Shown here in pieces: positions 16,682 through 25,971 of a DNA stretch of 64,000 bases (the first letter of the stretch is position 1; every line of letters starts with the position of its first letter). The stretch spans positions 465,001-529,000 of the forward strand of contig NZ_CP019952.1 in assembly GCF_002021815.1 (NCBI RefSeq), in the 5' to 3' direction. The notes below the pieces were generated by a model. That model did not search any database. It had not been told where the DNA came from and saw nothing but the letters and a program-made list of their open reading frames with translations. Both the position numbers and the translations under genes were made by a program. Origin of the DNA: Pseudomonas parafulva (GTDB lineage Bacteria; Pseudomonadota; Gammaproteobacteria; Pseudomonadales; Pseudomonadaceae).

Positions 16682-17792
16682 ACCGCGCATCCTGCAGTTC
16701 TGTCATGGCTATGACGGGCCTTTCCTCGATTGTGCCCGTCAATACGCCAGCCTGTTCGAGGGCAGCGGCTACAAGGTCACGACCGTGTTTCTGACTGGTG
16801 CAGCCGACCCGCAGGTGGCGGCCGGCTGTGGGTCGGATGAAGTGCTGTTTCTGGAGTTCAGTTCCAAGGCGGTCCGTGGCCTGAAGCTCGGCGCGATCCG
16901 GGCGTTGCGCAAGATCGCGGCCCAGCGCGACTTCGCGTTCTGCATCGCTCACCGTTTCAAGCCGATCTACGTCGCCTTGCTCGGGACCCGGTTACCGGTG
17001 ATAGGCGTGCACCACGCCTTTGGCGACTATGAGCGCAAAGGCCGGCGCCTGTTCGCCAACCTGTTCAGCAAGCGCTTGAGCCTGTTGGGTGTATCCGACG
17101 CGGTGCGCGACGACATGCGCCGCTGCCTGGCGCAGTGGCCCGCCGACCGCATCCAGACGCTGTACAACCGCATCGACATCGCCACCCTTCAAGCCGCCCT
17201 GGTGCCGCGTGCCGAGGCACGCGAAGCCTTGGGGCTGGATGCGCAGGCCTGGGTGGTGGGCAATGTCGGTCGGTTGCACCCAGACAAGGACCAGGCCACC
17301 TTGCTGCGCGGCTTTGCCCAGGCGTTGCCGGCATTGCCGGTTGGTGCGCGCCTGGCCATCCTGGGCAAGGGCCGCCTGGAATCCAAGCTAAAGGCCCTGG
17401 CCCGCGAGCTGGGCATTGCCGATCAGGTCGACTTCCTGGGGCAGGTGCCCGATGCGCGTCGCTATTTCCAGGCCTTCGACGTGTTCGCCTTGAGTTCCGA
17501 TCATGAGCCCTTCGGCATGGTCCTGCTCGAAGCTATGGTCGCTGGCGTCCCGGTGTTGGCCACGGCCTGTGGCGGTGCGCGGGAAGTGGTCGAAGGTGTC
17601 GGCATGCTGTTCCCCCTGAGCGATGCCAGCCAACTGGCGCAAGGCCTCGAACGCATGGCCGCGCTGGACGACTCGCAACGCCGGGTGTGCGCCGAGCATA
17701 TGCTCGAACGCCTGCGCGAGCGTTTCTCGGACCAGGCGGTGCGCGACACCTTCTGGCAACTGCCCCAGGTTCGCGCGTTGGTGGGGGCCTGA
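16665..17792 (+). CDS. GT4 glycosyltransferase of the LPS core (WapH-like)
   Basis: A 375-residue GT-B fold glycosyltransferase of family GT4. The C-terminal domain shows VGNVGRLHPDKDQATLL, then the EX7E donor-binding motif EPFGMVLLE, then GVPVLATACGGAREVV. It likely adds a hexose to the growing LPS core on the cytoplasmic face of the inner membrane. ATG 16665 is chosen; it lies inside the end of the carbamoyltransferase gene, which gives coupled translation. A TTG at 16638 is an alternative. Its position matches P. aeruginosa wapH. It resembles the downstream ssg product (both share an N-terminal RFKP motif and an H-x-FG-[DE]-Y motif), so the two are probably paralogues. Confidence 0.85.
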   Translation: MNSRSEPRILQFCHGYDGPFLDCARQYASLFEGSGYKVTTVFLTGAADPQVAAGCGSDEVLFLEFSSKAVRGLKLGAIRALRKIAAQRDFAFCIAHRFKPIYVALLGTRLPVIGVHHAFGDYERKGRRLFANLFSKRLSLLGVSDAVRDDMRRCLAQWPADRIQTLYNRIDIATLQAALVPRAEAREALGLDAQAWVVGNVGRLHPDKDQATLLRGFAQALPALPVGARLAILGKGRLESKLKALARELGIADQVDFLGQVPDARRYFQAFDVFALSSDHEPFGMVLLEAMVAGVPVLATACGGAREVVEGVGMLFPLSDASQLAQGLERMAALDDSQRRVCAEHMLERLRERFSDQAVRDTFWQLPQVRALVGA

Positions 17793-18688
17793 TGTTCAAT
17801 CCTGTAAAAGCCCTGCGCGAGCGTGGCTGGCAAGTCATCGATGCGCAGACCTATGCCCAGGCCTGGGCGCGTTTCGGCGGCAGTGTCGCCACCCATCCCC
17901 TGGTGGTCTCGCAGTTGGCGGACCTGGCGCAGATCCCCGTGCGTTACCTGGCCTGGCACCAGGCCGGCGAGCTCAAGGCGGCCATCCCCACCTGGGGGCG
18001 TCACCTGGCGCTGTCCAAGGACGTGCTCAAGCGCAGCGGCAAGAAGGCATTGTTCGACCTGGGCAATGCCGAAATCATCCTGCCTGCGGCAGCCGACGCC
18101 GCCGCGCCGCTGCGCCATGGCGCACGCTACCTGTCCGAACTGAACCAGGGCCGCTTTGTCGGCCTCAAGGCGCAGAAAGAACAGCTGGCGATGGCCCGTG
18201 CGCCAGAAGACCTGTCGAAGAAATTCCGTTACAACCAGCGCCGTGAACTGCGGTTGCTGGAAGAAGCCGGTGGCGTGGTGCGGCCGATCAGCGACTTCGA
18301 TGCCGCTACTGTCGCCGCCATGTATTGCGACCTTTTCCAGCGTCGCTGGGGGTTCGCAGCCACTGGCGCCGAGCGCATGGGCGACGTGATCGAGCGCCTG
18401 CGGGACCTGCTGATCGGCTCAGTCTTGCTGCTCGATGACAAGCCTATCGCCATCCAGCTGGTGTACCGCGTCGAGGCGCCTGAATGGATCAGCGTCGAAT
18501 ACGTCAATGGCGGCGTCGACCCTGAGACCAAGGCGTTCAGCCCCGGCAGCGTGCTGAGCTTCCTTAATACCCAGGCCGCCTGGGAGGACGCCCGCGCGCG
18601 CAACAAGCCATTGCGGTTCTCGTTCGGCCGGGCCGACCGCGAGTACAAGGACCGCTGGTGCCACCCTGTGCCGGTGTACCAGGCGTGA
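17792..18688 (+). CDS. mig-14: Mig-14-like GNAT/FemAB-fold protein
   Basis: A 298-residue protein starting MFNPVKALRERGW, whose ATG shares a base with the previous stop (TGATG). It resembles the Mig-14 family, a FemAB/GNAT-like fold, with a C-terminal EYVNGGVDPETKAFSPGS and SFGRADREYKDRW. Mig-14 contributes to resistance to cationic antimicrobial peptides and polymyxin in Salmonella and P. aeruginosa; the biochemical reaction is not established. Its location between core glycosyltransferase genes suggests that it acts on LPS precursors or at the inner membrane. No signal peptide or membrane helix is evident. Confidence 0.8.
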   Translation: MFNPVKALRERGWQVIDAQTYAQAWARFGGSVATHPLVVSQLADLAQIPVRYLAWHQAGELKAAIPTWGRHLALSKDVLKRSGKKALFDLGNAEIILPAAADAAAPLRHGARYLSELNQGRFVGLKAQKEQLAMARAPEDLSKKFRYNQRRELRLLEEAGGVVRPISDFDAATVAAMYCDLFQRRWGFAATGAERMGDVIERLRDLLIGSVLLLDDKPIAIQLVYRVEAPEWISVEYVNGGVDPETKAFSPGSVLSFLNTQAAWEDARARNKPLRFSFGRADREYKDRWCHPVPVYQA

Positions 18689-20115
18689 GCCGCAAGCAGC
18701 AGTTGCTAAAGCGCCATCGGCGCAACAAGCGCTTCGGGCTGCTGATGGCCCTGGTGGCGTTGATTGCGCTGGGTGCGTTCATCTGGTGGCTGCCGTTGTT
18801 GTTCCTGCCGCTGCTGTGGGTAGCCCACGAGGCGTGGCTGGCCGACCACCTGTTTTACACCCCGGCCGGCGACTACACCTATGCCTTCGATGGGGCCGAT
18901 GAAGTGATGGGCGTAAGCCTGCAGGGCGGCCGTTTGCAATTACCCGCAGCGCCCGTCGCTGAAGGTGCAACATGGGTGCTGCAGGTTGAACTGCGTTGCG
19001 CCCTGCTGGGCAGGTTTTTCGACCCCGGGGTGTACATCGAAGGCGCAGGCGGCAAAGACCTGCAGGTGTTCGAGCGCGGTGTTCGCGGCAAGCGCTACCT
19101 CAACCTGACTGGGTTCGACACGGTGCTGCGTCAAAGCCAGATCACCTTGCGCGGGCGCTTCTGCCGGCTGGTGGGCCAGCCGCGCCTGTGGATGTTCCAG
19201 CAGCCAGACCTGCGTCGCAAGCGGGTGATGGTCATCGCGCCCCATGCCGATGATGCCGAACTCGCCGCCTACGGCCTGTACAGCCAGGCAGACGAAGCCT
19301 GGATCGTGACCCTGACCGCTGGCGAAATCGAGGCCGAGCACTACCAGGCCATGGGCCTGTCATCTGCCGAGGCTGCGCGCCTCAAAGGGCGCTTGCGGGC
19401 CTGGGACAGTATCGCGGTGCCTCGCTGGGCGGGCGTTGCGCAAGAGCGCTGCGTGCAGTTGGGCTACTTCTGCCTGCAATTGCCCGCCATGCGGCAGGCA
19501 CCGACCACCCCCTTCGGCTCGCGCGAGGCGGACATGACCGACACGCGCCCCTTCCGTACCCTCAACGCGCTGCCTTTGCCGGGCGACGACGGCGTTCCGA
19601 CCTGGCAGAACCTGCTGGCCGACGTGCGCGCGTTGGTACTACAGGCGCGCCCGGAAGTGATCGTGATGCCGCACCCGGTGCTCGATCCGCATCCTGACCA
19701 TGTGGCTGCCCAGCAAGCGCTGCACGAAGCGTTGCAGGGCCTGCAGTGGCAACCCGAAATCCTGCTGGGCTATGCCAATCACCTGCACGACAACGACCGC
19801 TGGCCCATGGGCGACAGCGGTGCAGGCGTGGCCTTGCCGCCGGTTACCAGTGAGTTTTCGGTCGGGCACCCTTGCACCCTGGTGCTGGACCGCTCACTGC
19901 AACATGACAAGGCCATGGCATTGGGCATGATGCACGACCTGCAGCCCCGCCCGCCCTTCAAGCGCCGAGTACGCCGAGTGATCCAGCGCTGGTTGGCAGG
20001 CCGGCGCAGTTCGCCTTACGGCGAGAACGAATTTTTCCGCAAGGCCGTGCGTCGCCACGAGCTGTTCTGGGTTCTGACGGACCGCCACCAAGGTGTACAT
20101 CGGGAAAACGTATGA
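18685..20115 (+). CDS. dnpA: DnpA-like PIG-L family de-N-acetylase
   Basis: A 476-residue protein with an N-terminal membrane-anchoring segment (about residues 18-46, LLMALVALIALGAF then WWLPLLFLPLLW). A PIG-L/LmbE deacetylase domain from about residue 180 contains the zinc motif PHADDAE (186-192) and DPHPDH (334-339). The family removes acetyl groups from N-acetyl sugars. The P. aeruginosa DnpA in the same locus affects fluoroquinolone persistence, presumably through LPS modification. The start is GTG at 18685, overlapping the mig-14 stop (GTGA). The 4-nt overlap with the next gene (ATGA) continues the coupled operon. Confidence 0.82.
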   Translation: MSRKQQLLKRHRRNKRFGLLMALVALIALGAFIWWLPLLFLPLLWVAHEAWLADHLFYTPAGDYTYAFDGADEVMGVSLQGGRLQLPAAPVAEGATWVLQVELRCALLGRFFDPGVYIEGAGGKDLQVFERGVRGKRYLNLTGFDTVLRQSQITLRGRFCRLVGQPRLWMFQQPDLRRKRVMVIAPHADDAELAAYGLYSQADEAWIVTLTAGEIEAEHYQAMGLSSAEAARLKGRLRAWDSIAVPRWAGVAQERCVQLGYFCLQLPAMRQAPTTPFGSREADMTDTRPFRTLNALPLPGDDGVPTWQNLLADVRALVLQARPEVIVMPHPVLDPHPDHVAAQQALHEALQGLQWQPEILLGYANHLHDNDRWPMGDSGAGVALPPVTSEFSVGHPCTLVLDRSLQHDKAMALGMMHDLQPRPPFKRRVRRVIQRWLAGRRSSPYGENEFFRKAVRRHELFWVLTDRHQGVHRENV

Positions 20116-21257
20116 AGCGTTTCAAAGTCCTGCAACTGCAACCGGACTACAACATCAAGCAGCACGATTTTGCCGACCTGGCCGAACAGATCTTCAAGGC
20201 GCTGCCAGCGGATCGGTTCGAAACGACCATGGCCTTTCTCAAGGGCCGGCCTGCGCCTGGCCAACCGGTCAGTCGTGCCGACCATTCAGTGTACTTCGAC
20301 TTCAGCGACGGTGCGCTCAAGGGCATGCGCCTCAAGGCACTGTGGCAGCTCTACCGGTTTTGCCGGCGCGAACGCTTCGACGTGGTGATCTGCAACCGCT
20401 TCAAGCCTGTGAACATGCTGTTGCAACTCAACCGTTGGTTGAAGATCCCGTTGTGCATCGGCATTTCCCATGGCTTTGGCGAGTATGACCGCACCTATCG
20501 CCGTCGTCAGACCCAGCGCCTGATCGACGGTCATTGGCAGTTCGTGGGTGTGTCGCCGGCAGTCAAGCAATACCTGCTGGACTGCAAGTGCGGTTTCACC
20601 GATGCCAACACCCATGCCATCACCAATGCCATCGACACGGATCAGGCCCAGGCGTTGCAGTTGGACAAGGCCGAGGCCCGCACACAACTTGGCCTGGCCC
20701 AGAACGTTCGCATGGTCGGGGCGCTGGGCCGCCTGGTGCCGGTCAAGGGCCATACCTACCTGATCCAGGCGTTTGCCGCCTTGAAGGACAAGTACCCCAC
20801 CGCGCAACTGGCGATCATCGGGGCGGGTCGTGAGCAGGCGCGCCTGCAGGCCGAGATCGATCGCCTGGGGCTGACGGGCAGGGCGCACTTGCTGGGCTTT
20901 CGTGACAACGCCCTGCGCTATGTCCGTGCGTTCGACATCTGGGCCATGCCATCGCTGGCCGAAGGTCTGGGCCTTGCCCTGCTCGAAGGTATGAGCGGGC
21001 GTTTGCCGGTCATCGCCAGCGACGTGCCGGCCATGTTGCCGCTGATCACCGGCGCGGGCGGCGAGGTGGTCAAGCCTGCGGACGTTGCCAGCCTGACCAC
21101 AGCACTGGACCGCTACCTGGCGCTGGATGACGCGGCGTTGCACGCCAAGGGCGAGCAGGCCTATCACTACCTCAATCAACACCACGACATCGACGTGTTC
21201 CGTCAGCAATACCTGGCGCTGATCGAGTCGGGCTTGGCTGCGAAGGAGCCGAAATGA
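20112..21257 (+). CDS. ssg: Ssg-like GT4 cell-surface sugar glycosyltransferase
   Basis: A 381-residue GT4 glycosyltransferase. The C-terminal half reads VGALGRLVPVKGHTYLI...IIGAGRE, with the EX7E motif EGLGLALLE and then GRLPVIASDVPAM. The N-terminal acceptor domain contains VICNRFKPVN and SHGFGEYDR, shared with the upstream GT4. In P. aeruginosa and P. fluorescens, ssg mutants have altered LPS, surface properties, motility and phage sensitivity. It starts at ATG 20112 within an ATGA overlap with dnpA, and its own TGA overlaps the following GT2 start. Confidence 0.82.
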   Translation: MKRFKVLQLQPDYNIKQHDFADLAEQIFKALPADRFETTMAFLKGRPAPGQPVSRADHSVYFDFSDGALKGMRLKALWQLYRFCRRERFDVVICNRFKPVNMLLQLNRWLKIPLCIGISHGFGEYDRTYRRRQTQRLIDGHWQFVGVSPAVKQYLLDCKCGFTDANTHAITNAIDTDQAQALQLDKAEARTQLGLAQNVRMVGALGRLVPVKGHTYLIQAFAALKDKYPTAQLAIIGAGREQARLQAEIDRLGLTGRAHLLGFRDNALRYVRAFDIWAMPSLAEGLGLALLEGMSGRLPVIASDVPAMLPLITGAGGEVVKPADVASLTTALDRYLALDDAALHAKGEQAYHYLNQHHDIDVFRQQYLALIESGLAAKEPK

Positions 21258-22138
21258 GTGCGGACCCAACCCTGGTCACGGTGATCATCGCATCGTACAA
21301 CCATGGCCCATACATCGAGCAGAGCATTCTCAGCGTGCTGAACCAGACCTACCCGCACATCGAGCTGCTGGTGGTGGACGACGGCTCTACCGATGACAGC
21401 GTCGAGCGTATCGAGCGCCTGCAGGCGCAGCACGGTTTCGATTTTCGCGTGCAGCGCAACAAAGGCCTGACCCACACGCTCAACGAGGCCATTGCGCGGG
21501 CCAAGGGCTCGCTGATTGCGCCGTTTGGTTCCGACGACATCATGATGCCGGACCGCATCGCGATCCAGGTCCAGTACATGGCCGACAAGCCCGAAGTGGG
21601 TATCTGCGCTGGCAACATCGAGCTCATCGATTCCCAGGGTGAGCTGTTCCCCGAAGCGCGGCAGCGCCGCGAAGTCCCATTCAGGCGCCTAGACTTCGAG
21701 GACATGTTCCTTGAGCGCAAACCCTACCCACCTGCGCCCACGCTGCTGATTCGCCGCGAGGCACTGGAGAAGGTGGGCGGCTTCGACCCGGATATCCGCC
21801 TGGAAGACCTGTTGATCGAACTGAAGGTGACCCATGCCGGGTACTTCATCGATGGCCTGAGCGTGGTCATGGCGCGCTACCGCAAACATGCCAGCAACTC
21901 GTACAAGAACCACCGTTTCATGATCGACAACATCCTGCGCACCTATGCCAAGTTCAAGGATCATCCGGCCTATGAGCAGGTCAAGTTCAAGGCGTTGAAC
22001 TCGATGTTCCTCAAGGTGGCCAACCGTGATCGCAAGCTGGCCCGCGAACTGCTGGCGCAGATTCCACTGCGCGCCTATACGCGCAAGACCTGGCGCGGGC
22101 TGGGGCGATTGTTCTTCTCGCCATTGGAAAAGGGCTGA
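21254..22138 (+). CDS. GT2 glycosyltransferase of the LPS outer core (WapR position)
   Basis: A 294-residue GT-A fold enzyme of family GT2. The nucleotide-binding N-terminus reads [30 protein letters not shown] follows, and the metal-binding FGSDD (DXD equivalent) is near residue 95. The matching P. aeruginosa gene wapR encodes the rhamnosyltransferase that makes the O-antigen acceptor form of the core. The same role here is an inference from position and family. The start at 21254 overlaps the ssg stop (ATGA). It ends 5 nt before the acetyltransferase gene. Confidence 0.83.
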   Translation: MSADPTLVTVIIASYNHGPYIEQSILSVLNQTYPHIELLVVDDGSTDDSVERIERLQAQHGFDFRVQRNKGLTHTLNEAIARAKGSLIAPFGSDDIMMPDRIAIQVQYMADKPEVGICAGNIELIDSQGELFPEARQRREVPFRRLDFEDMFLERKPYPPAPTLLIRREALEKVGGFDPDIRLEDLLIELKVTHAGYFIDGLSVVMARYRKHASNSYKNHRFMIDNILRTYAKFKDHPAYEQVKFKALNSMFLKVANRDRKLARELLAQIPLRAYTRKTWRGLGRLFFSPLEKG

Positions 22139-22143
22139 AGGGC

Positions 22144-22782
22144 ATGGGCTGGCTCTCGCGCTACCGGGAAAAACGGGCCAAGCGGGCGATTCGCAAGCTG
22201 CCGGCCATCGAGCGCGGGCAAGCGCGATTTGCCGCGCGTTACCCCCAGTACGCTTTCGGCGTGGGCAGCTATGGCGTGCCCGAGGTGCACGACTGGCAGG
22301 AGGGGACGACGCTGCGCATCGGCGCCTATTGCTCGATTGCCGAAGGCGTGCAGATTTTCCTGGGCGGGCATCATCGGGCCGACTGGGTAACCACTTACCC
22401 ATTCCCGGCCATGCTGCCCGAGGCATCGGCCATCGAGGGCTATGCCTTCAGCCGCGGTGACGTGACCATCGGCAACGACGTATGGCTGTGCTCCAACTGC
22501 ACGATCCTGTCGGGGGTTAGCATTGGCAGCGGGGCCATCGTGGCCGCTGGGGCCGTGGTGACCCGGGATGTGCCCGCTTACGCGGTGGTCGGCGGCAACC
22601 CGGCCAGCATCGTGCGCTGGCGATTTCCGGAAGCGGTGCGAGAGCAACTGCTGGCCAGCGCCTGGTGGGACTGGCCACCTGCCGAGATTGCCCATGTGGT
22701 GGGCAAGCTGTGCAGCGATGACATCCAGGCGTTTCTCGCCTATGCCGAGCGGCGCGCCTCAGGCCTGGTGGGTCGAGCCTGA
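22144..22782 (+). CDS. Hexapeptide-repeat O-acetyltransferase (CatB/WbbJ-like)
   Basis: A 212-residue left-handed beta-helix acyltransferase. Hexapeptide repeats run from about residue 50 ([19 protein letters not shown]) to 160 ([37 protein letters not shown]). The HH in GGHHRADWV matches the catalytic His of the xenobiotic/CatB acetyltransferases. It probably transfers acetyl from acetyl-CoA to a sugar hydroxyl of the LPS or a precursor. GAAGGGC precedes the ATG. It is the last gene of the plus-strand LPS operon; its last 24 bases overlap the end of the oppositely oriented acyltransferase gene. Confidence 0.85.
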   Translation: MGWLSRYREKRAKRAIRKLPAIERGQARFAARYPQYAFGVGSYGVPEVHDWQEGTTLRIGAYCSIAEGVQIFLGGHHRADWVTTYPFPAMLPEASAIEGYAFSRGDVTIGNDVWLCSNCTILSGVSIGSGAIVAAGAVVTRDVPAYAVVGGNPASIVRWRFPEAVREQLLASAWWDWPPAEIAHVVGKLCSDDIQAFLAYAERRASGLVGRA

Positions 22783-23967
22783 CTTCAGGTTCCCAGGCTT
22801 GGCCTGCGGGCGCTGGGCCAGGCGCTTGCCCAGGGCGATACCCGGCTTTTCCAGTAGGAGGAACGTGGCGCTACTCACGACCACCAACACGGTGCAGGCG
22901 ACGGCGATCACGGCCATGAACGCCCCGCGGTCGTCGTAGGTGAACCCGTAAGAGGGGTAGAGGCGATAGGCGAGCCACCACAGCACCAGCCCATGGAGCA
23001 GGTACAGGCTATAGCTGATTTCACCCAGCCAGCGGGCACTGCGCAGGGCCAGGGCGCCCAGTAGGTCGTTGCCTGAGACGATGATGCAGAACACGAGGCT
23101 CAGCAGCAGCAGCGGGAACACCGCGAAGGTCTTGTGCAGCACCGTCATTACCAGCACCAGCAAGCCGATGGCCATCCAGGTGCCGTACCTGCCCTTGGCC
23201 CATTGCACCAGTGCCGGGCTGCGTACCCAGTAAACCGCCGCAATGCCGCCTGCAAAGCTCATCAGGTATTTCTTTTTCAGCGCATGTTCCCAGCCCACAA
23301 GCTTTGCCAGCAGGTACAGGGCGACCACGCAGGCAATGGCACTCAAGAGCGTACCGCGGTAGACGAACATCAGGCCCAGCAACGGCAGGGCCAGGTAGAA
23401 GTAGATTTCGTAGTTAAGGGTCCAGGTCACGTTCGAGATCAGGTTGCCGGTGCCGGCCAACTGGTTGATGTCGGGGCGGTGGAACAGCAGCCAGCCTGAA
23501 AGCTGTTGTGCCAGGGCGGTTGGCGTGTCGAGCAGCTTCCAGCCTTGCAGGTAGAACACCGTCACAAGCACCGCAGCCAGCAGGCCGAAATACAGCGGGT
23601 ACAGGCGCATGACCCGGGAAATGGCAAAGGCTCGCCAGTCGAAGGCGCGGCCCTGGCGCACCAGCCTGCTCCAGAACAGAAACCCGGTGATCATGAAGAA
23701 CAGCGCGACGCTCGCTTGCCCGATCTGGGCGAAGAAGCGTTCGGGGGGCATGTTGATCTGGCCGGTGTGCTGGTAGTGCCAGGCAATGGCGGCATGGTGG
23801 ATGAAGACCCCGAGTGCCAGGTAGCCCCTCAAGCCATCGAGAGTGGCCCAGCGCCCCGCCACCGGCTCAAGATGGCGCGCCACCCAAGGGCTGCGCAGCA
23901 GCAGCCCTGCCAGCAACAAGGCAAGGCCGAACACCAGGAAACTCAGCAGCGGCGCCAGATAGCCCAT
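22759..23967 (-). CDS. Membrane acyltransferase 3 family protein (OafA/YrhL-like)
   Basis: A 402-residue integral membrane acyltransferase with about ten TM segments. It contains the family motif [20 protein letters not shown], whose H and R/E residues are catalytic candidates, and [14 protein letters not shown] (typical FF-x-I-S/T-GF). Such proteins acetylate or acylate O-antigen, core or exopolysaccharide sugars at the inner membrane. The start at 23967 lies one base past the stop of the ligase-kinase gene, so the two form an operon. There is no SGNH extension at the C-terminus. Confidence 0.88.
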   Translation of the reverse strand: MGYLAPLLSFLVFGLALLLAGLLLRSPWVARHLEPVAGRWATLDGLRGYLALGVFIHHAAIAWHYQHTGQINMPPERFFAQIGQASVALFFMITGFLFWSRLVRQGRAFDWRAFAISRVMRLYPLYFGLLAAVLVTVFYLQGWKLLDTPTALAQQLSGWLLFHRPDINQLAGTGNLISNVTWTLNYEIYFYLALPLLGLMFVYRGTLLSAIACVVALYLLAKLVGWEHALKKKYLMSFAGGIAAVYWVRSPALVQWAKGRYGTWMAIGLLVLVMTVLHKTFAVFPLLLLSLVFCIIVSGNDLLGALALRSARWLGEISYSLYLLHGLVLWWLAYRLYPSYGFTYDDRGAFMAVIAVACTVLVVVSSATFLLLEKPGIALGKRLAQRPQAKPGNLKSGSTHQA

Positions 23968-23968
23968 G

Positions 23969-25825
23969 TCAGCGTTCCGCTCCCGGGGCCAGTTCCAGCT
24001 TTTGGCGCAGGGCGTGGCTCATGGTCTGGCTGGCTGCTGCGCTGTAGCCTTCCAGCAGGGCCTGGACGTTTTCCTCGAACAGCCACTGCTTGTCTTCGGT
24101 GTAGCGCTGCATGTGGCGCAAATTGCGCTGGCGCAGCTCCGCCGACAGCGGCGAAGGCAGCAAGCGCATGTCGGCAAGGTCGATCAGGCCGAATTCACCG
24201 TTGTCCATCAGCAGTACGTTGCCCAGATGCAAGGACCGGAAGTAGACGCCTTGCTGGTGCAGACGCCCCATGAACCGCCCCATACGCTGCACCAGGGCCC
24301 GGCGTTCTGCCAGCGATGGGCAGGCCTGCAGCGCCTGGCGTACGGTCTGGCCTGCCAGGGGGATGTAGCGCACGCCTTGGGTGCCATCGGCGTAGTTCAG
24401 CAGTTCCACGACGGGGGGCGTGGGAATGCCTTCGAGTGCCAGTTGCTGGCTGTTCCTGGCAAAGCGGCGCGCGTAGGGGTAGAAGGCGCCGGCGGTGTAC
24501 CAGGCGCGCGGGCGGAACAACTTCAGGAAGCTGCCATCTTGCAGCAGCAGGACCTTGGGGCCCAGCCCGTCCTCTTCGATGACGCGAGCACCCTCATGCA
24601 GCTGCCTGGCCTGCGCCTCGCTCAAGCGGGCGCGGTTGGCCGCCACCAGCCTGCCACCCCGGCGGGCGATGTTCAGCCCGGCGACCAGCGCCAGCGGAAT
24701 CCACAGCAGGAACCAATGCTCCTTGGGCCGCGACAGGATACCGCCGCCCTCGGTCAGACCCGCACCGATGCCAAACACCAGCAGCGCCGAGGCCATCTGC
24801 AAGGCAGGGTGGGTGCGGTACTTCCAGCCGCTGTAAAGCGCGTAGACGATCATGCCCAGCCACGGCAGCAAGCCCAGGATGCCCACGTAATACAGCACGC
24901 CCATGACGAAACTGTGGGGCTCGCTCAGCAGGTAGCCCACGCCGACATCGATGGACAGGGGCGCGTCGTAGCCATGGCCGATCAGCGGGTGCTGGAGGAA
25001 CAGGTCCCACGTAATGCGCCAGATATCGAAACGGTATGAGTCGCCGCGCGCCATGATCAACTGCGGGTCCACCACCAGCACCGCGACGATGAACAGCGGG
25101 GCGGCCAGGAACAGGGGGATCGAGCGACGGTCCAGGCAGAGCAGGGCGATCCAGTTCACCGCCAGGGTCATGGCCACCAGGGGCGTGCGGGAACCGGTGG
25201 CCACCACCGCGGCGAACATGACCGCAAAGGCCGCCATGCACAGCGACACGGTCAACGCCCGCTTGCCGTTGACCGCCATCCACAGCCAGTAGGTCCCGAA
25301 GAAACCGTACAGGTGCGAGCTGAGCAGCGGGTTGTCCAGAGCGCCGGCCCCGATCAGCCGGCTGCCCGGGGTGTAGGTGAGCATGAACGTGGTCAGGTCC
25401 CGCAGCGTGGCCAGCAGCGCCAGCAGCGCAGCGCCCAGGAACAGCCCCTTGAGCGCCTCGGGTCGGTAACGCAGCATCAGCCCGGTGCCCAGGAACAGCA
25501 TCAGGGTGTGCAGGGGCCGCTTGATCAGGTTGTCCGCCTGCGCCGGCGAGGGTGACCAGCTCAGGCTGAGGATGGCGTAGCCGGCGAAGGCCACGAACAG
25601 CCACAGCAGCGGTTCACGAAACAGGGTTTTCAGTTCACGAGGCCGGACGCACAGCGCCAGCAGGGTCGGAATGCTGAAAAGACCGTAGTACAGCTTGTGG
25701 TGCAGGCTGCGTTCGGGCAGGAAGAACAGGGCACCGAGCAGCGCCAGCATGCCGGCCGGCAGCAGCCACAGGCACACGAAATCGAAAAAGCGGTTGCCGG
25801 CGTTGTGTAGGCTGCTTGGGAACAT
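23969..25825 (-). CDS. O-antigen ligase (WaaL-type) fused to an LPS-kinase-like domain
   Basis: A 618-residue two-domain protein. Residues 1-390 form a polytopic Wzy/WaaL ligase domain with about 11 TM helices. Arg213 (in ATGSRTP) and His304 (in EPHSF) occupy the places of the known WaaL catalytic Arg and His. Residues about 400-618 are cytosolic and resemble Kdo/WaaP-type kinases: PKVLLLQDGSFLKLFRPR (glycine-loop/Lys region), then VYFRSLHLGNVLL (529-539) and GLIDLADMR (546-554). In P. aeruginosa ligase and kinase are separate genes (PA4999, PA4998). The usual catalytic Asp of the HxD loop reads Ser531 here, so kinase activity is doubtful. The ribosome site at 25825 is poor. It is transcribed divergently from msbA. 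Confidence 0.82.
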   Translation of the reverse strand: MFPSSLHNAGNRFFDFVCLWLLPAGMLALLGALFFLPERSLHHKLYYGLFSIPTLLALCVRPRELKTLFREPLLWLFVAFAGYAILSLSWSPSPAQADNLIKRPLHTLMLFLGTGLMLRYRPEALKGLFLGAALLALLATLRDLTTFMLTYTPGSRLIGAGALDNPLLSSHLYGFFGTYWLWMAVNGKRALTVSLCMAAFAVMFAAVVATGSRTPLVAMTLAVNWIALLCLDRRSIPLFLAAPLFIVAVLVVDPQLIMARGDSYRFDIWRITWDLFLQHPLIGHGYDAPLSIDVGVGYLLSEPHSFVMGVLYYVGILGLLPWLGMIVYALYSGWKYRTHPALQMASALLVFGIGAGLTEGGGILSRPKEHWFLLWIPLALVAGLNIARRGGRLVAANRARLSEAQARQLHEGARVIEEDGLGPKVLLLQDGSFLKLFRPRAWYTAGAFYPYARRFARNSQQLALEGIPTPPVVELLNYADGTQGVRYIPLAGQTVRQALQACPSLAERRALVQRMGRFMGRLHQQGVYFRSLHLGNVLLMDNGEFGLIDLADMRLLPSPLSAELRQRNLRHMQRYTEDKQWLFEENVQALLEGYSAAASQTMSHALRQKLELAPGAER

Positions 25826-25971
25826 GGAGAAAGAGGGCCCAGGTCGAAAGAACGGGCAATGTTAACCCAGCTTTGCGCGCATTGCTGCTGGTAAGCGGCG
25901 GGGCCGAGTGGTCCGACGCCGCTGCCAACGTGTGGTAAAGTCAGCACCCCATTTTCAGCATGTTCCGTGAT

